The notes beneath the pieces were generated by a model that was not told where the DNA came from, did no database searches, and worked only from the letters and a program-made list of their open reading frames with translations. From Pedobacter gandavensis (GTDB lineage Bacteria; Bacteroidota; Bacteroidia; Sphingobacteriales; Sphingobacteriaceae): DNA of 64,000 bases. Below, one piece after another: positions 1 through 8,584 of the stretch. The position numbers were made by a program, and so were the translations under genes. How positions within the stretch are numbered: position 1 is the stretch's first letter; every line of letters begins with the position of its first letter. The stretch is from NCBI RefSeq assembly GCF_014172405.1, contig NZ_WNXC01000006.1:248001-312000 (forward strand), in the 5' to 3' direction.

Positions 1-447
1 GTAATAACCACCTTCAGGTGCCAAAATAATATGATCCAAAATTGGTAGCTCCAACATTTTTCCAGCTTCAATAAACCTATTAGTAACTCTTACATCTTCT
101 ATACTTGCTTTAAGATTTCCATAAGGATGGTTATGAAACAAAATAATTGAACTTGCACATGCTTTTAGAGCAGCACCGAATATCAGTTTAGCGTCTACAA
201 TTACCCCAGACATTCCTCCTGTTGCAACATGGTAAAATCCCAAGACTCTCTTACTATAATTGAGTAACAAAATCTTAAACTCCTCCTGAAAGGCAATTGT
301 ATCCTTATTCCAGCAATTGTACATAATTTGATATGCATCTTCAGCGCAGGTAATTTGTGGTCGTTGAGATGCTTTAAATTTAGGAAGGTAACTGATTTTA
401 ATTTCTGAGATGTTTGATAGATCGTTTTGAATTTGCAGGATTTCCAT
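1..447 (-). CDS. RadC-like JAB/MPN domain protein, C-terminus cut by window edge
   Basis: The minus-strand frame is open from an ATG at 447 to the window edge (149 codons). The translation carries the JAB/MPN metal site: a conserved Glu near residue 70 (FQEEFKILLL), then HNHPYG followed at the usual distance by Asp (SIEDVRV). Classic RadC reads HNHPSG, so Tyr replaces Ser here. The helix-hairpin-helix half of chromosomal RadC is absent, as in the short JAB proteins of Bacteroidota conjugative elements. Its molecular function is not established; a role in DNA metabolism or anti-restriction of incoming elements is a family-level guess. Its neighbours (Hc1-like, DUF3945) support a mobile-element origin. 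Confidence 0.85.
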   Translation of the reverse strand, partial: MEILQIQNDLSNISEIKISYLPKFKASQRPQITCAEDAYQIMYNCWNKDTIAFQEEFKILLLNYSKRVLGFYHVATGGMSGVIVDAKLIFGAALKACASSIILFHNHPYGNLKASIEDVRVTNRFIEAGKMLELPILDHIILAPEGGYY

Positions 448-487
448 AATTTCTGATTTATTGAAAAATTAATTATGGTGCCTGCTG

Positions 488-618
488 CACCGGCCGGTGA
501 CATCAAGGGCAAAGTGGAGATGCTAAAAATGTGGAGGCTCCCGAAGGGATACCCATTTTTAGCATACTACTTTGGCGTAGCGACCCCTTGTGTTCAGCGG
601 AAGGTGACCTTCGCTGAA
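488..618. repeat. Cluster of three inverted repeats (mobile-element structured region)
   Basis: Three structures lie within 131 bases. CACCGGCCGGTG (488-499) is a perfect 12-bp palindrome. ATGCTAAAAATG (520-531) pairs perfectly with 554-565, and between these arms sits a smaller hairpin TCCC-GAA-GGGA. TTCAGCG (593-599) pairs with 612-618 and continues as AAGGT/ACCTT (601-605/607-611) with one bulged G. The cluster is GC-richer than its flanks and no convincing coding frame covers it. It may be an oriT-like or recombination site, or a structured RNA upstream of the RadC-like gene. The structure is read directly from the sequence; the role is not known. Confidence 0.6.
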
Positions 619-800
619 TAATTTATTCTTCAAAAAATATTATGAAACCAAATTTTAAACCTTAATATAAACAGTCTCCATTTAAAATAACACCTCAACT
701 TAAAAAGCCATATCCTTCGATATGAATCAGTTATACATTTGATAATCCTGGTAATGTGAGATTACACTAGATCGATGTATTTCCTTTCCCCTATTATTAA

Positions 801-977
801 TTACTTGGCATGCTTTCTCGCTGTGACATCTTTACGCACTTCAGTAGCGAGTAATTTCAAAGCTAGCATTCCTTTTCTTAATCTGGTACCGGCTGCGCTA
901 TTTCCTTTGTCATAAAACTTATGCGCATCAGCCTCAATTTGAGAGATAAGCGTTTTAATTTGATTAAACTTTTCCAT
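801..977 (-). CDS. Hc1-like (histone H1-like) small basic protein, 58 aa
   Basis: A 58-residue ORF starts at ATG 977 and ends with TAA at 801. The sequence is lysine/arginine-rich and matches the Bacteroidota Hc1-like pattern: an N-terminal EKFNQIKTLISQIEAD helix, then FYDKGNSAAGTRLRKGM, then a basic C-terminal helix ending TARKHAK. Family members are presumed nucleoid-associated DNA-binding proteins and are often carried by conjugative elements of this phylum. It lies between the RadC-like gene and a DUF3945 gene on the same strand, consistent with mobile-element cargo. DNA binding itself is inferred. Confidence 0.85.
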   Translation of the reverse strand: MEKFNQIKTLISQIEADAHKFYDKGNSAAGTRLRKGMLALKLLATEVRKDVTARKHAK

Positions 978-1029
978 GATGATTAAGTATTTATTTAAAT
1001 GAATGATGAATTTTTAAACCAAAAGCGAC

Positions 1030-1656
1030 CTATCTAGACAGCTCCTGACCAGTTGAAAGTTCTTTGTCTTTAGACTGCCCGGTTTTCATTTCGAAGATAT
1101 TTTCTTTGGCCTGAACTTTTTCAAACTGATCACGCCTTTCTATTTTTCCTTCCATTGTGAAAAAATTAAGGTTTCCATAACGTGGCAACGCCTCCAGTTG
1201 CAACTTGACCTCCTTCCCTTCTTTAACCGTTGTGATTAAAGCCCGGTTACCATTCTTCAGTTCAGCTTCCAATTTTTCCCTTTTTGCAGGGTCATCCAGT
1301 TCTTTGATCCGGTATTCATTTAATACATGTTTGAGGTCATATCCGTACTGTGGATCCATAAACTGCTGCATCTGAAAATCTCCTTTCTCATCTTTTCCTT
1401 TTTCCAAATCGAGTTTCACCCAAGCTTTATAGGGTTCGCCAGTAGTATACTTCACTAAATCATCCCTATACACCGATCTTCCCTGGATTAGATTGGCTGA
1501 CTGCTGAGCGGTAAAACCTCTGCCCCTATCTACCCATATATTCTGAGTAATAGGTTTTGCATAATAGGTGCTTTTATATTCATTATTTATAAAATTAACC
1601 TTGTCATTTTCAATATGCATTAACATGTCTCTTTTAAAGCTACCATCGCTGAACAT
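1030..1656 (-). CDS. DUF3945 domain protein, probably N-terminally truncated
   Basis: 208 residues. Two DUF3945-type units can be seen: residues ~45-95 (RGRGFTAQQSANLIQGRSVY...PYKAWVKLD) and a looser copy at ~105-165 (YDLKHVLNEYRIKELDDP...). The tail is hydrophilic. DUF3945 proteins are common in conjugative transposons of Bacteroidota and are usually clearly longer than this. An in-frame TAA lies 18 bases upstream of the first ATG, so this copy cannot extend further and may be the 3' remnant of a longer gene. A start at Met11 or Met13 is also possible. Function unknown. Confidence 0.65.
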   Translation of the reverse strand: MFSDGSFKRDMLMHIENDKVNFINNEYKSTYYAKPITQNIWVDRGRGFTAQQSANLIQGRSVYRDDLVKYTTGEPYKAWVKLDLEKGKDEKGDFQMQQFMDPQYGYDLKHVLNEYRIKELDDPAKREKLEAELKNGNRALITTVKEGKEVKLQLEALPRYGNLNFFTMEGKIERRDQFEKVQAKENIFEMKTGQSKDKELSTGQELSR

Positions 1657-1831
1657 GCCTAAAATTGTGGATTAGATCTCAAAGCATTTTTGGAGAGCCA
1701 GCCAGCCTAAGTAATGAGAACAATCAAATTAATTATATCACCGAAATCAGATAATTAATTCTTTTAACGAAAGTAGATTGATATCTTCGTTTCCACAGTT
1801 GGATTAACCAAATATTAAATCTAATACAATA

Positions 1832-4800
1832 ATGATCACGATATCTGTCGCAGTCCTCTATGTGGCTACAAAATGCTTGGACCAGTACATTAAGGACGAA
1901 GGCTATGGTAGCCTTAAACAGTTAATCTTTCCCAAAGGTAAATACATCAACATCCTCAGAGATTTGATTATGGAAGTTCTAGACGATTTTGAAAGAATTG
2001 ACCAGAACAAGCATTCTGGTAAAATACCCTTTTACCATTCCCCTGAGGTTTTCCAGGCATTAATGGACCATGTCATATTCAAAGATATAGCCTTACAGCG
2101 AGTTATTGATTTACTTGCTCAAAACCCCAATGTCCAGTCGCCCCAATATAATGAGGTCAAACTGTTTTTCGAGTGCTTCTACCAAAAAGTAAAGTCGAAT
2201 TCCAAGTTAAAAAAAATGTTCATTGAAGAGAACTACCAGGCTGAAATTTTTGAAATATCCAATTCGGTAAACTTGCTCAGCACACAATTAAGTGAAGTTC
2301 AACGAGATATTTCATCTATCGATTCAAAGATTAGTGATCTGAGCAATACCCATGCTGCATCAGAGCACCCTGTTATTACCGTAGACTATGTAGTCTCACC
2401 CGAAGAAAATGCGCTGAATAAAATCTTAAAGAATAAACATGTGCTGTTGCTGAGTGGAGTATCTTTCTGCGGAAAATCTCAACTTGCAAAAAAAATTGCA
2501 GAGGAATTGGTTCTGGAGGGATACCGATATGCCAGCGGTACTGAAGTATCAGAAGCAGACCGTTTTTTAAGAAAACAGAACGGCAAACATATCTACTTAC
2601 TGGAAGATCCTTTTGGCCATAACATTGAATCTGAAAACCAGCGCAACCTACGTAAAGTTGAGGAGCTGATTAGGAATCTCGTCCCGGGAAATAAACTTAT
2701 TGTGACGTCCAGATCAGAGGTCTTGTTGAGCGCAAATCAGGCAAGCAGTATACTGAACTGTTCAATGGATGGCCATTCATGGACTGAGTTGACAATCAGA
2801 GACAGAGATTTCCTTATTAATACCTGGACAATAATGGCAGTCTACCTTCCTCATGACTGCAAAATACAGATCGAAACTCATCTAAAAGAAGACACGGAAA
2901 GTAATCTACTCCAGGTCGGGCAAATGGCTCACCTTTCCAGGCTTCCTCCAGAAATGCTTAGTGGAAAATCACTGCTAGAGCTTATACACATGGCAAAAGC
3001 AGATGCACGTCAATTGTCACTGGAAATCAAAAACCGAAGTCTTTTATCTTCTCGTCTCTACACAGTCTTAGGACTTGTCGCAAGTACGACTCAAGGCGTA
3101 AAAATGGATGACCTCGCCTATATACTCTCTGACAGCGATTCTTTCCCTGGTTTTTTAGAAAACGATATCTATAAGTCATATTCCTCAAAACGCGCAACCG
3201 AGGTCAGTTTTCCGGTATATGACGAACTTTATGCATTGAATATGGGAGACCAAATGGAGATAATGTTTTTTGAAAAACGTGGCTATCTAGAGATCACCCA
3301 AGGTCAAATCTATTTCAAACATCCGACGTATCAGGATGCAGCAAAATACTTGTTGCTAGAAACAACGGTTTTTGAAGTCGAAATAGTCCTCGAAAAAATA
3401 AGACGCGCACTGAGTTGCCTGAACACCCGGAATTCCGCTTATCTTGCGCGAAATCTCTCATTCATTTATAAAGGCGTAAACCAAGCAGGTCTGAAAACGG
3501 GCATCCTGGAGATGATCTATGAACTGGCAAATCATTCCATATTCCCCTCAGTCCGTGATTGGCTACTTAAATTTCTATTGGAATTCCTATCCGACATGAA
3601 TGAGCAAATGCAGGATGGAGCTTTCCGGCTTATTGATACGGACATGTCAGCCTCGGATATTTTTTGGGAAGACGACCAGCCCTTCTATAGCAATTTTGAT
3701 CGTGACTTATTCGACGAAGACGAAATTGATGAAAAAACTGTTATGAAAGCCATTTCCGAATTCAGTCCCGCAAATGAAATTTCAGCGCTAAAACTATGGT
3801 CGATGGTCAATTTGCTCTCCACTCCCGACTTTGATTTATCCAACTTCCCTGATGAGCAAGGTATTAATCACATCCTGAATGCGGAGGAAACATTCATTAG
3901 GTCAAAAATGGCGTATATCATCCTCAATAGGATGCCATCTGTAGATCAAAAGATCTTAGATCGGATCTTCAACGATACCAATCCATGGGTCGTAGTCGAG
4001 GCAATAAGGGGCGCTATTATCGGTTATCCTAACTACAGTAAGTTGGAGCGAAAGGACATACTCCCAAAACTTCAAAAAGCACTTGCGAATGGTTTTGTCA
4101 TCGCTAGGATCAGAACACTTCTGAGTTGTTTTGGAATTGACTATGGACAGGATCATATTGAATGGGATCTGATTAAAGAATCTGACAAAATGCCAATGTG
4201 GAATCTATGGGGAATGTTGTTTCCAGTCTTTCTTGAAAACATGCCTATCTCAGTAAGCATTTATAATTCAGGAAAATTTGGCCAAACCATGGATGCGTCT
4301 ATCGAATACTTGAAAAATACTACTTCAGGTCTAAAGGTTGCTGAATCATTTTTTCGGTGGGTTGATGCTAGGATTTCCAATGGATTAATGCCTGACACTT
4401 ATGAACTAGGTGTCATTTCTTACCTTCTAGAAATATCAAGTGATCCTGAAGCACGTTTACCACTATTTCAAAAGATATTCCAGTATCCAAAAAGCAGTTT
4501 GTTACTCTATTCCATGTCTTGGGCAATCAATAGCTGGCCTGAGCTAGGGGAACAAGAACAACAGATTATCTTAGACTTATGTAGTACCGACAGGAAAGAT
4601 AAACGCTGGGTCATTGCAACAGCAATAACAAGGACGGACCCACCTACAGAAATACTACAGCTCATATATGGTAAGGCGGACCTGTTTACCCTAAGTTCGG
4701 AAGAGATAATCAAGATCATTGGGCCGGAAACACTCAAGGATGCGCTGGAAGTCTACACTGGTCAGTCTAACCTCATAAGCGAACTAGGTATTTCCTATTC

Positions 4801-5485
4801 CAGAAACCTGAAATGGCATGAAATTGTAAAGTATATCCTCGTCAATGGGCATAATCCCGGTTTCGAGTTATGCTTGAAAGAATTCATTCTGCACGTAATT
4901 AACGGCCCAGCCATAGAGTGGAAAGACGATTATCAGGATATATGGAAAGAGATGTGTAGCAAGGATAACCTGATAAGTAGACTGAGTGATCAGCTTATTT
5001 TAGAAACGGCAAACTCTAACCCTTCAATTCCTTCTTGCACTGCACTTTGGGAGATTCTAATCGCTTCACATCCTGGAGACCAACAATCTAAACTAGCAAC
5101 TAAAGTCGCCCTGGCGATCGAAGCCATTCAGAAATATGAACCTATGGATCTGTTTAAATTCTTCAATAAGGATTTCTTCGACCTGGTTTTTATACACTGC
5201 CCTTTAGATGGGAAAATACTCCCCGTTCTACTGGAATTTAAAGATAAACCATCATTACCTCCAGAGGTAATGGATAAATTGGCTGATGAAGTGGCAGAAT
5301 TATCTAAAACAGAATCGGTGCGACTGAAACTGACATTTGATTATATTAAAAGGTTCAAACATCGTGAAAGCGGACACCCCAGATTCAAAGAACTAGAGAA
5401 GATTCCAAATCGAATTGATGAAAAAGCCAAGGAATGGCTAGAACCACGTCGTGAAAAGTTTGAAATACAGGATTGGGTTGCCTAA
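1832..5485 (+). CDS. STAND NTPase (nSTAND3-like) with large helical C-terminal region
   Basis: 1217 residues. Residues 1-180 form an alpha-helical N-domain of no recognised family, ending in a short coiled coil (LSTQLSEVQRDISSIDSKI). Residues ~195-400 are a P-loop NTPase: Walker A GVSFCGKS (Gly209-Ser216, Lys215), Walker B YLLEDPFG (Glu258-Asp259 followed by Pro-Phe-Gly, a hallmark of nSTAND3 proteins) and a sensor strand LIVTSRSE (Thr292-Arg294). From ~480 to the end the protein is helical and repeat-like, as in the target-sensing arms of STAND receptors. No catalytic motif is visible outside the ATPase, so any effector must be the N-domain or a partner. STAND proteins of this design act as intracellular sensors, several in anti-phage defence; that role here is inferred from architecture and the mobile-element context. 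It is transcribed alone, divergent from the DUF3945 gene. Confidence 0.85.
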   Translation: MITISVAVLYVATKCLDQYIKDEGYGSLKQLIFPKGKYINILRDLIMEVLDDFERIDQNKHSGKIPFYHSPEVFQALMDHVIFKDIALQRVIDLLAQNPNVQSPQYNEVKLFFECFYQKVKSNSKLKKMFIEENYQAEIFEISNSVNLLSTQLSEVQRDISSIDSKISDLSNTHAASEHPVITVDYVVSPEENALNKILKNKHVLLLSGVSFCGKSQLAKKIAEELVLEGYRYASGTEVSEADRFLRKQNGKHIYLLEDPFGHNIESENQRNLRKVEELIRNLVPGNKLIVTSRSEVLLSANQASSILNCSMDGHSWTELTIRDRDFLINTWTIMAVYLPHDCKIQIETHLKEDTESNLLQVGQMAHLSRLPPEMLSGKSLLELIHMAKADARQLSLEIKNRSLLSSRLYTVLGLVASTTQGVKMDDLAYILSDSDSFPGFLENDIYKSYSSKRATEVSFPVYDELYALNMGDQMEIMFFEKRGYLEITQGQIYFKHPTYQDAAKYLLLETTVFEVEIVLEKIRRALSCLNTRNSAYLARNLSFIYKGVNQAGLKTGILEMIYELANHSIFPSVRDWLLKFLLEFLSDMNEQMQDGAFRLIDTDMSASDIFWEDDQPFYSNFDRDLFDEDEIDEKTVMKAISEFSPANEISALKLWSMVNLLSTPDFDLSNFPDEQGINHILNAEETFIRSKMAYIILNRMPSVDQKILDRIFNDTNPWVVVEAIRGAIIGYPNYSKLERKDILPKLQKALANGFVIARIRTLLSCFGIDYGQDHIEWDLIKESDKMPMWNLWGMLFPVFLENMPISVSIYNSGKFGQTMDASIEYLKNTTSGLKVAESFFRWVDARISNGLMPDTYELGVISYLLEISSDPEARLPLFQKIFQYPKSSLLLYSMSWAINSWPELGEQEQQIILDLCSTDRKDKRWVIATAITRTDPPTEILQLIYGKADLFTLSSEEIIKIIGPETLKDALEVYTGQSNLISELGISYSRNLKWHEIVKYILVNGHNPGFELCLKEFILHVINGPAIEWKDDYQDIWKEMCSKDNLISRLSDQLILETANSNPSIPSCTALWEILIASHPGDQQSKLATKVALAIEAIQKYEPMDLFKFFNKDFFDLVFIHCPLDGKILPVLLEFKDKPSLPPEVMDKLADEVAELSKTESVRLKLTFDYIKRFKHRESGHPRFKELEKIPNRIDEKAKEWLEPRREKFEIQDWVA

Positions 5486-5542
5486 ACAAGTAAGAAAACA
5501 AAATAAATGCTCCACTAGATTGATGAAGTGTTAGAAGGAAGA

Positions 5543-5585
5543 GGTGAAATTTTAATTAGAATTTAAGATTTCACCGAATTTTTAT
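5543..5585 (+). terminator. Probable rho-independent terminator of the STAND gene
   Basis: GGTGAAAT (5543-5550) pairs perfectly with ATTTCACC (5568-5575), with an AT-rich 17-base loop, followed by GAATTTTTAT. It lies 58 bases past the STAND stop codon. The stem is short, so the call is moderate. Confidence 0.5.
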
Positions 5586-6042
5586 ACTCCATTCTCCGAT
5601 ACAAAATCCAAAACCAACTATATACAAATGAGTTAATATAAAAAAGATACAAATTAATAACAAATAGAAAATTCTGGTTATGCAATTTTTCAGATTGTAC
5701 ATCATTTAATTAATGGTAAAATTCCTAAACAAATCATTTATACAACTATGAACTTGGGATACCTGCTGATTCTTAGATCCCTCTGTTGAATAATACAGGT
5801 TATAATTGTTCTTTTCCTCCGCTTCCTTTCAGGATAGGCGTAATATGTGATTTAATTCTTCAGGTCTTTCCTTAATCATCAATAAGTGGTTGATAGGTCC
5901 TTATTACGTCAAATTGACCTAACAAAGCCTATTTAAAATCCTTTGTACTATTAATTTAATAAATTTTCATTTCGAACTTATCTCAAAAGAATTCCGTACA
6001 TTACACTTACAAGTTATTGTAAATCAACCTAAAACCACAACC
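5586..6042. other. AT-rich intergenic region without visible gene
   Basis: About 460 bases between the STAND terminator and the DUF6266 gene. Stops are frequent in all frames and no tRNA-like cloverleaf was found. The only notable element is TTATTACGTCAAATTGACCT (5901-5920), which contains the dyad GTCA-N3-TGAC and recurs almost unchanged ahead of the Crp/Fnr gene at 20799-20818. The region probably marks the transition between accessory and core DNA; I found no direct repeat that would define an att site. Confidence 0.5.
5901..5920. promoter_or_regulatory. Candidate regulator site, copy 1 of a repeated 20-bp motif
   Basis: TTATTACGTCAAATTGACCT contains GTCA-AAT-TGAC. It is identical at 18 of 20 positions to 20799-20818. 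It ends 122 bases before the DUF6266 start. Its position and dyad suggest a transcription-factor operator; the factor is unknown. Confidence 0.4.
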
Positions 6043-6903
6043 ATGGGCAGCTTAAACAACGGATTATTTGGAGGATTTAACGGCCGGGTAGGCAATCTGG
6101 TCGGTTACACGCTAAACGGCAAGTCAGTGATCAGAACAATTGGCCATAGCACCAAGCCCTTAACCCCGGCAAGGAAAGCAAATTGCGAAGAAATGACGGT
6201 CATAAACACCTTTCTACGGCCAATAATGACCTTTATCAGGGTCGGTTTTAGGTTAATCACTGCCGGAACGGATAAAAATTTTTACAATGCAGCCGTTTCT
6301 TATAATAAAAAACATGCAGTACAAGGGGAATATCCAAACATCATCATGGATTATACTAAAGCCATGGTTAGCATGGGAAGTCTGTTAAAAGCAGGTACAA
6401 CCACAATTTCTAAGCATCCAGAGGGTATAGAATTTAAATGGGAAGTGCCAGCAGATCTACCTTGGAGAAACAGAAACGACCGTGCCATGTTATTGATCTA
6501 CTTTCCAGATGCAGGCGTATCTACTTATATATTGAGCGGATCTAGAAGACATGTAGGCCAGGAGGTCGTAGCAATCGACCCAAACCTTACAGGAAGCCGC
6601 ATGGAGGCCTATATTTCCTTTATAGATGAAGAAGCAACCGAGATTTCAGACAGTGTACATGCAGGTTCTTTAAACCATAATGATATAGAAAACCAACAAA
6701 AAGCCGCGCCAGAAAAACTGAAAAAACCAGCTGTTGTTCAAGAAAAACCAAAAACCGCGGTAGCAATAACTGCAACAGTAAAAACACAGGCCCCAACTCC
6801 CAAAAAACCAACCCAGCAGCATAAATCTTTCCAGTGGAGCAGCACTCAATTCAATTCTACAACACCTCTTTATAATTACACCTTTTACGCCCCTCCTTCC
6901 TGA
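6043..6903 (+). CDS. DUF6266 family protein
   Basis: 286 residues. The N-terminus MGSLNNGLFGGFNGRVGNLV is the hallmark of DUF6266, a Bacteroidota family of unknown function; members lack a signal peptide and often occur alone. Residues ~1-210 form the conserved body, with aromatic and beta-strand-rich stretches (YFPDAGVSTYILSGSRR). The C-terminal ~70 residues are low-complexity, rich in Lys, Pro, Gln and Ala, and probably disordered. It stands alone with no near neighbour in the same direction. No catalytic residues can be proposed. Confidence 0.8.
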   Translation: MGSLNNGLFGGFNGRVGNLVGYTLNGKSVIRTIGHSTKPLTPARKANCEEMTVINTFLRPIMTFIRVGFRLITAGTDKNFYNAAVSYNKKHAVQGEYPNIIMDYTKAMVSMGSLLKAGTTTISKHPEGIEFKWEVPADLPWRNRNDRAMLLIYFPDAGVSTYILSGSRRHVGQEVVAIDPNLTGSRMEAYISFIDEEATEISDSVHAGSLNHNDIENQQKAAPEKLKKPAVVQEKPKTAVAITATVKTQAPTPKKPTQQHKSFQWSSTQFNSTTPLYNYTFYAPPS

Positions 6904-7035
6904 TCAAAACACCAAGTTCTAAGCTAAATTCTCAGGAAAAACTATTCCGCTTGTCTTTTTAAATGTTGCAAAACATTAAAATCTAGCCAGCCCATAACCT
7001 TCTATTGCGTCTATTTTCCGTCATAAAACAAATTA

Positions 7036-7084
7036 AAACATCTGATGTTTAAATCCAGACTTACCTTTGAAACATCAGACGTTT
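7036..7084. promoter_or_regulatory. Two operator dyads flanking the promoter of the FadR-type regulator
   Basis: AAACATC-T-GATGTTT (7036-7050) is a perfect 15-bp dyad. AAACATC-A-GACGTTT (7070-7084) is the same dyad with one mismatch. The centres are 34 bp apart, about three helical turns. TACCTTTG (7062-7069), matching the Bacteroidota -7 consensus TAnnTTTG, lies between them, and the second dyad ends 4 bases before the start codon. This arrangement suggests autorepression by the downstream FadR-type protein. Confidence 0.75.
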
Positions 7085-7088
7085 AAAC

Positions 7089-7742
7089 ATGAAGAAAACG
7101 ATAAAACTGTCCGACAAGGTCATTATTGAGATCAAGAAAGACATCGCCTCTGGCAAATTAAAAAAAGGCGAAAAGATCCCTGCAGAGCCAGAATTGATGG
7201 GACATTACGCTGTTGGCCGTTCTACCATCCGCGAAGCAATCAAAACACTCGCCATTTCCGGCATCTTAAAAGTGCAACAAGGATCAGGAACTTTTGTAGT
7301 CTCCAAAATCAAAGATGAAACCCTTTCACAACGCTTAAAAAGAGCAGATTTTGAAGAGATCAACACCGTCCGTGCGCTACTGGAAAAAGAAATCGTCAAA
7401 CTCGCCAGCAAACACCGCAGCGAAACAGATCTGACCACCATGGAGAACCTCCTCCAGCAAAGGAAAAAAGCAATAGAAGAACAGCAGCAGAAAAAATGTG
7501 CAGAAGCAGACATCGCCTTCCACATCAGCATTGCGAAAGCTTCGGGCAATCAAGTCCTGTCCGACCTCTATGAAAATTTCAGTTCAGTCATGCGCAATTT
7601 CTTCGAACTCAGAGACGCGGCAGACATCAAACACTTTAGTAACAGTCAGCATTTACATGAAGCTTTATTCGAAGCCATCAAAAAACAAGACCCAAACGAA
7701 GCCGAACAACTCACCATCAACATCTTAGCAAACAACTATTAA
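7089..7742 (+). CDS. FadR/GntR-family transcriptional regulator
   Basis: 217 residues. Residues ~8-75 are a GntR winged helix (GEKIPAEPELMGHYAVGRST, then REAIKTLAISGILKVQQGSG). Residues ~90-215 are an all-helical FCD ligand-binding domain with polar residues suited to metal/carboxylate binding (DIAFHISIAKASGN). Regulators of this class usually sense small organic acids. It is the first gene of an operon: its stop is followed after 4 bases by the TauE/SafE gene, whose expression it most likely controls. Two matching dyads around its own promoter point to autoregulation. The ligand cannot be told from the sequence. Confidence 0.92.
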   Translation: MKKTIKLSDKVIIEIKKDIASGKLKKGEKIPAEPELMGHYAVGRSTIREAIKTLAISGILKVQQGSGTFVVSKIKDETLSQRLKRADFEEINTVRALLEKEIVKLASKHRSETDLTTMENLLQQRKKAIEEQQQKKCAEADIAFHISIAKASGNQVLSDLYENFSSVMRNFFELRDAADIKHFSNSQHLHEALFEAIKKQDPNEAEQLTINILANNY

Positions 7743-7746
7743 CAAT

Positions 7747-8580
7747 ATGAATATTTTACTCTTTACCCTCATTCTATTATTGGGGGCCTACCTGGCCGGT
7801 CTCGCAGGCTCCTTAACCGGACTAGGCGGCGGCGTGGTCATCATTCCACTCCTTACTTTAGGCTTTCACGTAGACATTCGATATGCCATTGGCGCCGCAT
7901 TAGTAGCCTCCATTGCCACTTCTTCCGGTTCTGCAAGTGCCTACGTAAAAGAAGGAATCACCAACGTACGATTGGGAATGTTCCTAGAAATTGCCACCAC
8001 AGCGGGTGCAGTAATGGGTGCCATCCTCGCCATCTATACCCCAGTAAACCTGGTAGCCATTCTCTTTGGCGTGATGCTAATCTTTTCCGCAGCAATGACC
8101 TTAAGAAAAAAACATGAAGATGCTTTACAGGAAGGCAGCAAACTTTCTTACGCTTTAAAATTAAACGGCAACTACCCAACCAAAGACGGTATCGTAGAAT
8201 ATAAATTAAAGAATGTTGGTGGAGGCTTTTCCCTCATGACCGTTGCAGGCGTACTCTCCGGATTATTGGGCATTGGTTCTGGCGCCTTAAAAGTCCTGGC
8301 CATGGATACCGCCATGCGTGTACCTTTTAGAGTGAGCACCACCACCAGTAATTTTATGGTGGGCGTTACTGCGGCAGCAAGTGCGGTGGTCTACTTACAA
8401 AGAGGCTACATTGATCCAGGAATTGCTTTTCCGGTGATCATCGGTGTGCTTGCCGGAGCCTTTACCGGTTCAAAACTCCTGATGCGCATCAATGTAAAAT
8501 CGTTGAAACTGATTTTCTCCATCGCCATCACCCTGATTGCAATAAACATGATTTACAACGGCATCAACCATAAATTCTAA
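7747..8580 (+). CDS. TauE/SafE family membrane transporter
   Basis: 277 residues, almost wholly hydrophobic with about eight predicted membrane spans. The two halves show the family's internal duplication: SLTGLGGGVVIIPLLTLGF near residues 21-40 and GLLGIGSGALKVLAMDTA near 175-195, each followed by a small-residue helix. Family members carry sulfite, sulfoacetate, taurine-derived or related organic anions across the inner membrane. It sits between a FadR-type regulator and a DUF1634 protein with 4-base gaps on both sides, so the three are one operon. The substrate is not deducible; a sulfur-containing or carboxylate anion is plausible. Confidence 0.92.
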   Translation: MNILLFTLILLLGAYLAGLAGSLTGLGGGVVIIPLLTLGFHVDIRYAIGAALVASIATSSGSASAYVKEGITNVRLGMFLEIATTAGAVMGAILAIYTPVNLVAILFGVMLIFSAAMTLRKKHEDALQEGSKLSYALKLNGNYPTKDGIVEYKLKNVGGGFSLMTVAGVLSGLLGIGSGALKVLAMDTAMRVPFRVSTTTSNFMVGVTAAASAVVYLQRGYIDPGIAFPVIIGVLAGAFTGSKLLMRINVKSLKLIFSIAITLIAINMIYNGINHKF

Positions 8581-8584
8581 TCAA

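Noticed and set aside
201-512. 103-residue minus-strand ORF
   Set aside because: It overlaps the RadC-like gene in another frame and runs into the inverted-repeat cluster; the RadC frame has a clear JAB motif.
5486-6042. tRNA or att site in the gap right of the STAND gene
   Set aside because: No cloverleaf with CCA-type end, and no direct repeat matching the left side could be found by eye.
7205-7549. Minus-strand ORF opposite the FadR-type regulator
   Set aside because: Ser/Cys/Phe-rich antisense translation of a well-defined GntR/FCD gene.
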